A stretch of 64,000 bases of DNA, taken from positions 1 to 64,000 of the forward strand of contig JBAMDO010000159.1 of assembly GCA_037074765.1 (NCBI GenBank). Direction: 5' to 3'. The stretch comes from Mansonella perstans. Its lineage: Eukaryota; Nematoda; Chromadorea; Rhabditida; Onchocercidae. Under the pieces are notes generated by a model. It was not told the DNA's origin and made no database searches. It worked only from the letters and a program-made list of their open reading frames with translations. The position numbers were made by a program, and so were the translations under genes. Of the stretch, positions 1-12,236 are shown piece by piece; the stretch's first letter is position 1; each line of letters opens with the position of its first letter.

Positions 1-590
1 TCATTTCTTTCCAGATTAAATCAGTGCTTTTTATCCTTGGGATTTGAAATATAATACATAGTTCCGGATCTGGTTGTTTTGATCTAAGATGATGTGCTGC
101 ATCACACTATTGTTCAATGAGGATTAATGAAAATTCTTCCAATCGAGTTGGGATAGAAAAAAAGTTATTCGTTTCATTCGCTTAACTAAATGTTTGTGGC
201 GACTAATGAACAAAGTTTGTTAAGAATTTTCCAGGAAGTCAACTTGAATTTTTATCATTTAATAAATTAATTCTTGTTAATTTGCAGAATGCAATTGAAC
301 CCATAATATGTAAGGAAGAATTCTTTTTTTACGGCTTTAATCAGGCAATAATCCAAAAACTGATTTAAAACTTAAAAATTCATTAGCATAGCACTTCAAT
401 CAAATTGTTTACTTACATCCCATGGTTTATACAATTTATATAATGAGTCTAGTGATATAAAAGTAATAATGGATAAATGACTTGAACTGATCCAATAATG
501 CTGGAAAAGACTGAGACATAGTATGTGCTATTATTTTATAACTGATATCATGATTGACGTTTTCTTACTGTAAATACTGGAATACAACAG

Positions 591-1073
591 AATCGATGAG
601 GCTAGAAGAGAGCAACAGAAACTCAGTGACATGTCTGGATTGATATTTCAACATTATGTCAAATATGGACAATATCTGACCGGCCAACTAAGTTTGACAA
701 TGGAGTAAGGGTATATATAGTAAGATTTAACTGTATCTGTTGAAAACTTTCTGGCCTTCGTTTGACATAATTTCAACTTAGAAAATTAAATATTCAATTT
801 ATGTTCAGAGCTAAAAATTTGATATAATATTTCTGACGAAAGAATAATGCAAGTAGTGTGATTACTATGAACTTATCACTTAAGTAATCATAATTAGTCA
901 TTCATAACTTGGCATACTCAGTATGGGATAGTAACGATTTATGCTAATAACAGAGCGAACTGTAAAAAGTAAAAATTTAAGCTAATAATTTCCATTATAG
1001 AATTTAACACATGCTTCTTCTTCATCTTGAATATGAAAATGACTTCATCGACCACACCTGTGCAAGCACAATA
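591..1073 (+). CDS. Unidentified partial gene, two probable 3' exons
   Basis: A likely coding exon lies at about 591-702. It is preceded by an acaacag acceptor and followed by a good GTAAGG donor. It reads as a charged helical segment (IDEARREQQKLSDMSG, then LIFQHYVKYGQYLTGQ). It ends with two leftover bases. Joining to an acceptor at 1000 (attatag) gives an in-frame tail that stops at about 1071-1073. If the donor is not used, the same exon would stop directly at 704-706. Earlier exons must lie to the left of the window; a 22-nt exon-like stretch at 288-309 does not fit the reading phase. I do not recognise the family. The gene would converge with the formin gene on the other strand. Confidence 0.35.
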
Positions 1074-2767
1074 ACAATTGAACAATTTCTTCATTGGTGC
1101 GCTGTTTTATATACTTCCACTATCATACTCATTAATTTGCATTCCAAATTATTCCTATTTTACAGCATATTTAGTAGTTTTGACAAAGTACCATTTAACA
1201 TTGACTTTACTAATATAAAAAATTTGAATTATTTGTTATGACTAATTAGTTTTACAGTTCTGATGGCTGTTAAGATTTTAGATAATCGAAATAAAAGGCG
1301 TGGATAATATTAGCAAGCTTTTCAAATAACAAAAGTTAGAATTCCAATCTGAGAATTAATGAATTGATCGTTCCAAAATTGCTAAAATTTATGAAATATA
1401 TCGAGTAAAGCAATATTGTGATATTTACTCATTGTGCAATCACACGTTTTTTGTAGAAACCGTTCCGACTATACTTCATCTTTTTGTTCTAAAGTGAAAA
1501 TGAAGAGTGACATTTACTCATTGTACATCCACGTCTATATTTCATTGGTTTTATATGCTGTAATTCATTTCTTTCATATACTACATATTACAGCTCTAGA
1601 ATTTGTATCTGTACCAACACTATTTTTCTGCTTCCCAGAATGACGGTTCAAATTATCATGGGACTGACAATTAGTAACAACAACCTTGTTTGAACAATGG
1701 GACATATTATCACTCCGCATAAATTAGAGTCATAAAACGAAATCATAGATACTCAGATGACGACGAATCGAATTGAAACTTGGGACGAAGAGAACGCCAA
1801 AAAATCCCATAAATGGCATAAAATGAGTTGGATAAGAGATGACAGCTCAAATGTCACTTAAATGTAATCACAAAACATTAAAATTTGTGATTGCGTATGA
1901 GAATTTGCGGAATGATTCGTTATGCATAACAAAAGGAATGATGATTTTCTTGCTATCATAACAAATACAAAGTTTTTTTCCGTGATGCAAACACAAAAAA
2001 TATACAAATACATTTTAAAAGTTTGCTTCTCAAGTTTTATTAAGGTAAAATTAAAAAAAAGGATAGAGACTAGCAAGCATATATCTGCTAGAAAGTAAAT
2101 TTAATTGAATGTTAAGTTGGCCAAGCAAAATACCATTTCCCAATGATAATTTAATTATCAAAAAAAAAAAAAACTGATGAAACCAATCAATACAAGGAAG
2201 CACACATTCCATGTAGCAAAACAGAAACTGTGCTCAATGCTTTGAACATCAACAACAATTTAACGTTATTTTTTGAACAAAATATTTAAAACTACGAAAG
2301 ATCTCATTATCTTTCGCGTCCACTTTAGAATTTACATAGTGAAATCCAAAAGCTAATAACATTTAACAACTTTCTCAAGAAGCCTTCGCTGTTTTCCTAC
2401 GCATACTTCTTTGAGAACAATAACAAATTTTTGAAACTTGTGTAAACTTAAAAAAAAATGAAACACTGCAAAAGAACGAACATAAAACAACAAGCCTTAA
2501 TTTGAAATGCTGTTATATACAGTTAAGCGTCTAAAAAAAGGCAAAAAGACCTGAAATATTAAATTGGACAAAAACATATCTTGTTACCTTGAAATGATAA
2601 TATAATTTCCTTCATAAAATTATTTAACAGAAGCGAGTTTAATTCCTACAAGATAAGCGTGAAGAAAAGAGTAAATAACATTCAACAAGCCAGCGGTTAA
2701 CTAATATGGCCAAAAAATAATACTACAATGAAAATAATAAGTTTTTATCAGGAAATGAAATTTTAAA
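1074..2767. other. Convergent intergenic region and formin 3' UTR
   Basis: No supportable gene is seen. The stretch lies between the plus-strand exon pair and the formin stop codon. On the minus strand an AATAAA (plus-strand TTTATT at 2036-2041) lies about 730 bases downstream of the formin stop and is a possible polyadenylation signal; no closer one was found. A 12-14 base A run is present near 2160. Confidence 0.4.
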
Positions 2768-5700
2768 TTAGCGGCATTCGTGATTCTCAGATGTTCGACT
2801 TGTTTTCGGTCCAACGGATGGTGGATGCAAGCTTTTCTTACTATTCAGAGCAAACGTTGAGCTATAACGTTTTACACCTTGTGCGCCATCAAATGTTACA
2901 TAAGCTCCTTCTTTTAAGCCTGAAACAAAGAATTTTTACGAAAAATAACTGTGCACAAATTTAGCAGCACCATAAAAAAATGGACCTTAAATTAACTATT
3001 TAGATGAAACATTAGCCTAAAATTAAATGAAAAACAATGCGGTTAACAGAAATGAAACATTAAATACACTAGCTTTTCCAATCTCACCAATTTACCTAAT
3101 AATAATATCAATAAAAAAGATTTACCATTCATAATTTTTTCAAAATCGCCATCATCAATTTCACTGGAATCAACTTTTGGTTTTCTTGTCTTCATACTAA
3201 GTTCGCAATTAGGATCAGTTAACACAATCCTCTGAACAAGCTCATCGATGACACTTTCAGTCAGCTTATCCTTTGTTACTCGACGTCTTATACCAATCCC
3301 CTTAATCTGTTCTCCTTCAGCACGCTGAAACGTTACGTTGAATATCCAGAACAACACAGAATCGAAACCAAAAAATCATCATTTGGTAGGCTAAGTATGT
3401 TTATTGTTTAAATAGTAAACATATAACTATCATAATCCTACCTCTGCTGCAATATGACGGGCCTCATTTTCAGAAACTGCCTGCTGGAAACGTTTTGCAA
3501 ATGCCAATAACCGAGAAAAAAATGTATGTGGTTGCTGATTTCGCGATGATTCGCCATAAAATTCTATACATGCAGCGAAAGCTTCCTAAAATTAAAAGTA
3601 ACAATTAACAGGCAATTAGTTCCCATTTACAACATTATTTGGCCAGAAATAAATCGTGGTTTCTCCATGCTGTAATATATTTCAGTTACTTGTTATCGTT
3701 GTTTATATATGCTTACTTTAAGCTAGCTAGATGTTTTTTTCCGATGTTACAGATATGAATGCTGCTACGTAAACTGAGAAAGGAAAACAGCTGAAAACAA
3801 ATAAAAATTTGAACTTACAGAAGCTGTTTTACATTGCACTTGTAAAACTGAAATTCGCTTTTCACATTTGTCTAGAAATTCAAGTAATGATGGTGGACAA
3901 TCTCCTCCTTTTAATTCTCGTTCTTTCTTAGCTAAAGCAAAATTCGCTTCTAGTTCTCGTATGTCAGCCAAAACTGCCTCCCACATTACTGAAAATTAAA
4001 GTAAATTATCACGATACGACTAAAGGAGCTGTTGAAAATTGGAAAGTATTTTAAAAAAGAAACCCATATACGAATTTGTGGCGTTCATCGTTTCTTTCCC
4101 ATTGAATTTAAATAGAAAAACAAGTTCCTTACTAGTGCTGGCTTTATCGGCAAATTTCAATTGATCTGCAAAATCCAACAAATCTGGAAAACTTCGTGAA
4201 ACTGTCTCCGCGATAACATGAAGTAATGAAAGTGACCGTTCCACCGAACTCTTTAAACCATAAAGCTAAAAATAAAGATGTAATGATGGACTACTGTTCG
4301 AATACAGATATGTCAACATATTTTTTACTCAAACAGAAAAGCATACCATTCGTAAACAAAACATTTCTTTGCAATAAAATAATAGTTGGCAATTAAAATT
4401 CCCTTTGTTAATAATAAAGGAATTCTTTCCAGAAAAAAAAAAGAGAAAGAAACGAACCGTATCTAAACTAGATAATTTAAAACCGTAGACACCTCCTTTC
4501 CGTCCACTGTTCATATAATTCCCATAGGCAAGCAGTACTTCCAAAAGCTGATGGAATTTTGTTGCTTCACGAACACATTTGGAGGCCGCAGTTAAATTGA
4601 CAAATTGCTAAATGTCATAAAATATTAACTGACTAATATAATAATAAAAGTTAATATAATCAAAAATGATAATAATAATATGCTTGATATGCATCTAAAT
4701 CAAAATCAGTTTTCCATCAACTGGGAATTAAGAAATTTCGAAATAAACAACTTATCCCATTTAAAAGGCATAGTTTTACCGGTTCCAATAGATCGACACT
4801 TTCGTCAAAAGTTGCCATGAAGGACATCAGTTTTATTTTATGCTCAAACCGTTCAATTTTCACAAGTTGGGCAAGGAACTGATCTTCGTCCGAAAGATCC
4901 GAAAAATTTTTATGTTCTATTTCATACTCCTTGAACTTCATTATTTCCCTACAAATAAAATTTGAAAATATTTCATCCAATTATATATATATATAAGCTT
5001 ATAATTCAAACAGCTTTAAAAAATCCAACCCGTTGTTTTTTAATGGACTTGAATTCTAGAAAATGATTACTTCCATTAAAACCAAGATGCTTACTCTTGT
5101 GTCGGGACAATCTTTATCAAAATGTCAACGCTTTCCGGAATAAGAGCTTTCAAATCCATTCGATGTACAGCAGACATAATTACTGGTGCACTCATTGCCA
5201 ATTTCCGACGCGTGATTGCTAGAATAAAAAAGTTATAAAGATGACATCAACGAGAATTATAGATAATTTCTTAAAACTCCCAAAACTATTTTTAGTTGCT
5301 TCGGAAAACATTTCTTAATCCAAAAGACAAAGATCCGAACTCGGAAATTAAATGTTCTCCTCTTGCAATATTCAAACCATAATAATTTTTCCATAGTCGA
5401 CACTAACTACAAGAATCTTTCATTATTTTGGCTCATTTCCTATTTTTCATTAGCTTCCATTCTTGAGGATTAAAAATTAATTAAATGAAGGTCACTTAGA
5501 ATATTCAGAAACTGCATGAAACAATTATTTATCGTTATCAGTAAGCATAACAATAGTTTATCACTGCTATATTTATATTTATCACTGCGATAAGAGCTAC
5601 ATAACAAAACTAGTCAGTCAACTGAAACTAACCGATATTTTGCAGACGTTTGGTGTCCAAAATGGTATTCTTCTTACTAATATTTGCACCAGTTGGAGAA

Positions 5701-8700
5701 TGTTGTCGTAGTGAGCATGATTCGGTAGTATCGGCGCGTTTAGAAACTCCAATTTTGAACAAATCTTCGAGAGGAGTAAAATCGATTTTCTAAGACAAAA
5801 ATTTATTGGGCAAATTTTGGAGAAATTAAAAAAACCTTCAGAATAATCAAAAGCAATGATTTTTATTAGGTTAGACTCAATGCACCAAAAGCGAATCAGT
5901 ACGAAAATAGGAGAATTCGTGCTAAACGAATAATAACGCTAGAAGGATTGAAATATTTGTATGAGCTTCTACTTCATCATGATTACTATTATTGGATAAA
6001 AAATAACCCACATCCATTATCTTTTCATCATCAAGATTGTTGAAAACTGTATCTTTCACTTGATTTGGCTTCAGTGGACACCAATTTAATAATGGCAGCT
6101 TATTCCTGAATACACTTTTCTTAAAATGATAAAAGAAATTTCTCTATCACTGCAAACAGAAAAACTTATTTCCTCTTCTGCCATTAATTATACTATAGCA
6201 AATCAGTCATTACCATGAATTAGTTGCCAGTTAAAATTTATCGAAGAATATATATTGCAAAATGGTCTTCAATATTAATGTAAAAAAAAAACAAATAACA
6301 AACCAAGCCCATTTTTTTTAATCCTGGAGAAATTTTCAAAGTCTATGACTTTCAAATTCCTCCACCAACATTTGAGAAACCAAGTACATAATCTTAAAAG
6401 TTAAGGGAAGACTTACCTGGTACTGTAGATTTTTTTGATGGTCATAACATCGCTGGCAGGAGGAGAAATTTTTGAGCATAGTTCTGAAGATCTAATCGTA
6501 TTTTTTAGAGGTGGTGGTGGTGGTGGAGGCAATTTTCCGACTGCACTGTTTATCTGAGGTGGTGGTGGAGGTGATGGAATATGATTTACTGCTGCCAACT
6601 TCGCGGGATCCTTTTCTTGATAAGATGAGAGTGGTGGTGGAGGGCTCGGTGAATGTTTCGTTGATACAGGTTCTTTTTTAGCTTCAATTAAACCAGCTGA
6701 AAATTGAACATATCAACGAATAAGAATTTTTCCAAATATAAATATGTTCTGCATTAAATTTGGTTTCCGCTTTCTTGTGGCGATAAAATACGACATATAG
6801 CGAAATTCAAGACATCCGCAAATATGCTGCACAAGAAGTTCACGAAACAGCTACCATTGGCAACATCTACAACAACTAATGTGCATAAATTTCATTAAGT
6901 TCTAAAATATCTATTAAAACAGTTAAATTTGATCCATTTAGTTCTACCATCAAATAGCTGCCTATACAGCAGCACAAACATGAATAGACAACAGCAATAG
7001 ATACTCAATATTTTTTCAACTTTAACCTTTCTGCAAAAAGTTCTTGCCATACCTTTCATGTTTGCTTGCATCCTTTCAAGTTCCTGTATTCTAGACTCCA
7101 ATTTCGCTTGCTGCTCTCGACTTGCTTTATCTTTCTCATTTAATGTTCTTCTCATTGTGCTTAATGTGGAATCATGCTCTTTTAAAAGTTTTTCTTTCTC
7201 CGCATTTAACTCTTTCAGACGACGATCAAGTTGTGCCAAACGAGCTATATAATCGGCTTCCACTACTTGCAGTCTTTCCTTGATCTAAAATAAATTCTGA
7301 GAAATTCCAAAAGTTTACCGAAATATCAAGAAATTATGAACTCTACAGAATTTAAATAAGTTGAGAAATGTTGCAGATAATTTGAAAAAATGTCACTATA
7401 GGCAATAACACAAGAAAAAAATGAAACCAGATAAAATTTTTCTCAACTAAAAAAGGTAACCTTCGACAATTCATCGGTAAGATGACTATTCGCCGCTTCT
7501 AGTTCAACCTTTTTGTCAGTCTCATCTAGCAGAAAATGTATATCAATCTTGTTATCCAAATATGCATTTATATGTGTTTGTAGTTGCTCACACTCTGTAT
7601 TTCGCAGTATCTACAATAAGAATTTATCTGAGGAAACCACGAAAATTTAATAAACATACTCGACATGTTCCCATAACTTACCCTTTAAGCACAAATTATA
7701 ATCGAATATTCAAAATACCGCAATGAAATGTCATGAAATCACAAAATCCGACATAAGACGTGAATGAACTCGATGCATCAATGGCCGGCACATTATTCTT
7801 TTATATCTTAGTTTATCCTTTTACTGTATTTGAATTCAAATTCATGTCTTCTGGTGATCTGCACATACACTCGTGAAAAAACCAAGATTCGAAGTCAAAA
7901 CAATTTTTGTCAATTTTCTAAAGTAAAAAATACCTCTAAATAATCATCAAGGCCCAGAAGAGTAAGCTCATATTGCAAATAACTGCGGTAGTTCATACTT
8001 TCCGTAGAATGTACCACAATGTTGAAAAACTGCATACATGAAGTCATAAAATCAACATTGAATTCCGGTGGTTTTACGAAATAAGAAAACAAAATTTGAA
8101 ATCGATAAGTTTCTCTGTATTCCTGTAAAGAGAGCTCCATAACTCACTATTTTAAATTATTTTGAAATGACATTAAAATTTAAAGCAACATAAAGGGATC
8201 TTAACGCTAATTTTAACTGGGAAAAACTGGCTATTTATAAACAGCTATAAAAAAACCTTTACAATGTACGAAATAAGATATGAAGTCAGTCATCTTAAAC
8301 TGTCACCTATCACCAAACAACAAATCAAGACAGACCGGTCATGCTTTAGTAACAGAATATATTATGATGGTCCTCCTGAAAGGTCAGAAAATAGCTGCAA
8401 AAGGAATGCTTTCAAGCATGAAAAAAATTATCCAAGTCTCAAAAGCAAGAGGAACTTACGGATCGAAAGCGATTAAATGCATTGATTATTAAATCATGTC
8501 CACCATTAACAAGACATATTGCGGCAAGTAATTCTAATGCCAAAGCTTTTGTCCTGAGTGAAATAATTTAAGTGCTGACCACAAATATTGAGAAGAAATT
8601 GCCAGTATTTCAAGCATTTGGATTAGATAGATATAGACTTCATTATTCAAAAAAGAAGTTATCAAAAAGCAGAGAAATCTTGAGAAAATAAAATGAATTA

Positions 8701-11700
8701 CATTTTGAACTCATTCGCAAATGCATATATAAGGATTATGAAAGGCAAACCGTAAACTATGATGCAAAATACTTCGAGCTATACAATAAATTGCTTGTGG
8801 ATTATTAAACACCATGTTGAACCCGTACTGCAATAGTAATCTAATGTACACAAAAATTAGTTTTGTACCGTTTCCCAGTATACTGAGAATTGAATATATC
8901 AGAAAGCTCATCAGAACTGTGTAAAATGAGAACTCAAATAGCTTGCCTAACATACTTTTTGAATAAGCTATCAAACTTTTCACCACCAAACTTCAACAAT
9001 CATGCCAAACTTATTACATTCAGTTATCATGCTTCAACTATCATATTCAACTTTTATATTTTTAGTGCGTTTAACTTTATAATGAACTTTACCTTATTAT
9101 TCATGATTGCTCGCAAGCAGCTCACACATACGTGTATGTCATCATCACGATCACCGTGATTCTTCGAATATTTCTTTGTAACGCTCACTGTTCGTCGAAA
9201 TAAGCCTCCCATTATTTTTTCATCCGAAAAGTGATCATTATCGGCGGAATTCAAAACTGTCTGTGTTTGCGATACATGTGAATTGGTAAGTGCGCCGCTT
9301 GATGAAGCACCATCTTGACTAGAATCGTTGCAAATACTACAGTACCATTTCAAACCATTTCTCTCAGTCATAAATGTAAAAGAACTTCATACGAAACATC
9401 ACTTTATAAAATGAACATTACTTCATACTTTGATTATCCGTAAAAAAAAATGAATATACCTTTCCCAGCTTCCATCTTCTTGAAGTTGTGTCAAATAATC
9501 GATCAACATGTTTAAGCCATTATTCTGATCATTCAGAAACATTCGCACCCAACTTCAAACAGAAATATTTATCGTTTAAACCAGTTTTAATAACAAGAAC
9601 TGTTTAAAATAATACCAGTGTAAGTGATGTGTAAATAATTAGTAAACATCCATAATTACTTGAATAAGATAAATTACTGAATTCAGTCATGCAGAAACAG
9701 AATAAACCTACTCGATACTGTTTGTTCGCAATGATATCTCGATATGCTTCAATATTTTTGTTGAAGTTTCATCACCCAATAATTTTTTTCTCTGTAAAAT
9801 ATAAACCCAATAATTTTCTCTGTAAGATTTCAATAAATTTCATAATAAAATCTAAGGGAAGCTTCGTGATGCTAGCTCGTCTCCAAAAAATAACAATGAA
9901 AAGCAGAAAAATTCATTTTTAAAAAATTATTTAGAAAAAATGCTATGCGGTACATCAAATCCTTTTCAACTGCCATCTATTCTTCCAATGGTTTTGTAAC
10001 ATACTTTGCCTTTTTTGTCCATATAAGCATTGATAAATAAAATCCTAATAGTTTTCACAGGGTCATAATTATTCGTATACATCTTTCATTTTCACAGTCA
10101 TAATTATTCGTTGCCTTATTTGAAAATAAGCCATTGGCGAGCATAAGATAAAAAGAAAAAATTAAAATTAATATTAAAAACAAAAAATGAGGACAGGAAA
10201 AAAATGTCACCTTTTTAGAAATTCTTCGATCTAAATAAACTGCCAGCTTTTCCAGATACACCGAGGGATCCGCTACGGCATACATCCTTCTCTGAAATTT
10301 AGAAAAAGAAATTCTTTGAGAGCATGAAGAGTGATATAAACATGTAAATATTAGTAACGATAACTATTTGAGGAAACTCAAACATTCAAATCAGCAAAAA
10401 ATATTCTATTTATGCAGAAATTTTAATTCACTTTCAGCTCATGAAACTTATTTAGTACCTTACTTTTTCAATCAATAATAATTGAATAACAAAATTATAT
10501 TTTTTGTTCATTTTTCAGGATGGAAATCCATGACAATGAAGAGGGCTATAAAGACGAACCTGATCACAAACCAATTCCCATTTCTTATTTAAATCGTAAC
10601 TTCTTAAAATTCGCATCTTATCCGGAGGAAGGTCCATTTTTTTCTGCAGAAAAAACAAAAAAACTATATTCAAATCAAAAATGCAAAATATTCAGCAGTT
10701 CATCTCTTCGAATTTTACAGAAAATATCAAAAGAAAAATGAGAATGTTATTAATGTCTTTTTGCAAACGAAGAAAAAAAAACATCATGTAAATTTGAATA
10801 TTATTTAAATGTTTAGTTTGCAAATAGAATTGAATTTCCAACAATTTTCATAGTTTTACTGAATAAATATTTACTACTTGGAATATTCTTGACAGAATTG
10901 AGAAATGCTAAAACTCTTAAACGATTTAATAAAAGCCATCATAACAGTTTCAATCTGTAAAAATTTATCAGCGACTGAAAAACGAGAAATTTTGTGAACG
11001 GACTTCTCAAGCTTCTCAAGCTCTTCTTAACTTTTGTTTCTACTGTTTATCTTTCAAGAAAATTTAAAAAAAAGGAAAACGTACCAGAACTTCTTCGAAA
11101 GCAGATGAAAGCTCTTCTTCAGGAGGCAATCGAGATGTCGAGTCATTTTTCAAAACATCCACTTGCGAACCCTCAATTCGTACTGCCATGGTTGCTTTAT
11201 TTCTAGCACGATAATACGACGGAGACGTCGACCAACGTCGCGCAATCTTCTTGCTGACTCGAAATCCGCAGAATGCTAGAAAAATAAATGAAATTAAATA
11301 TCATTAATAAAATTATGAAAATTAATGAAAACAAACGAGAAGAATGATCTTTAAAAGAGAGAGAGAGAGAAAGAGAAGAAAGCAAGAGAGGGAAAAAAGA
11401 CGAAAGAGATTATGTTGACAGAAAAATGTGTAACATGACTATAAAATTGTTTTGCAGAAAATCACAATTCAATTCGTCAGACAAAATAATGTCACATTTG
11501 TCGGAATATTTTTCTTTTAGTTATGTAGAATTGCAAGCAATAAATTCGTTAAAAAACTATTATTAAACAATGTAACAAATTATCGGACAATACAAAGACA
11601 ACAACGTTGCATTACTTTCCAATGAAATAAAATTAATTTGCAATCAAAACAATAAAACTAAAACTTTAATAAAACAAGGGAAATATGAATTGATGCAAAA

Positions 11701-12138
11701 GTAAATTAATGAGAAAATGAGGAAAGAATTTGAGTGGCTTTAGTTAACCTTGAAACAGCTGTAAATATAATAATTATGAGCATCTTATAACTTACAATGA
11801 GTTATAATGTCATCACAAAATTGAAACTAGATTCAAATTTTGAAGATTGAAATTTACTTAAATTTTCTAAAAATTTGATAAATTAATCGGGAAAAAAAAT
11901 AAAGAGAAAACAAATCAGCATGGGAAAATCAATAATGAATAGACATGTAATCGGAAAAATTAACAATGAGAATAATTTTAGATGACTCATACAAAGAATA
12001 TATGGAATAATGAGATTAAAACTGTAATTTTAGGAATAATGCAGCAATCATAATATAAGCACCAATGATAAAAAACAGTAGGTTTATGATGAAAATAACA
12101 ATAACAACTATGATTAATAATAATAATAATAATTAATA

Positions 12139-12236
<98 letters not shown>

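Noticed and set aside
288..309. 22-nt exon-like segment between TTTGCAG and GTAAGG
   Set aside because: None of its frames joins in phase to the exon at 591 without a stop.
10520..10741. Plus-strand 73-codon ORF after a TTTTTCAG acceptor-like site, with AATAAA downstream, resembling a nested gene
   Set aside because: The minus strand of the same stretch holds formin exon 10643-10560 ([17 protein letters not shown]...), which is strongly conserved and fits phase on both sides. The plus-strand frame is its shadow.
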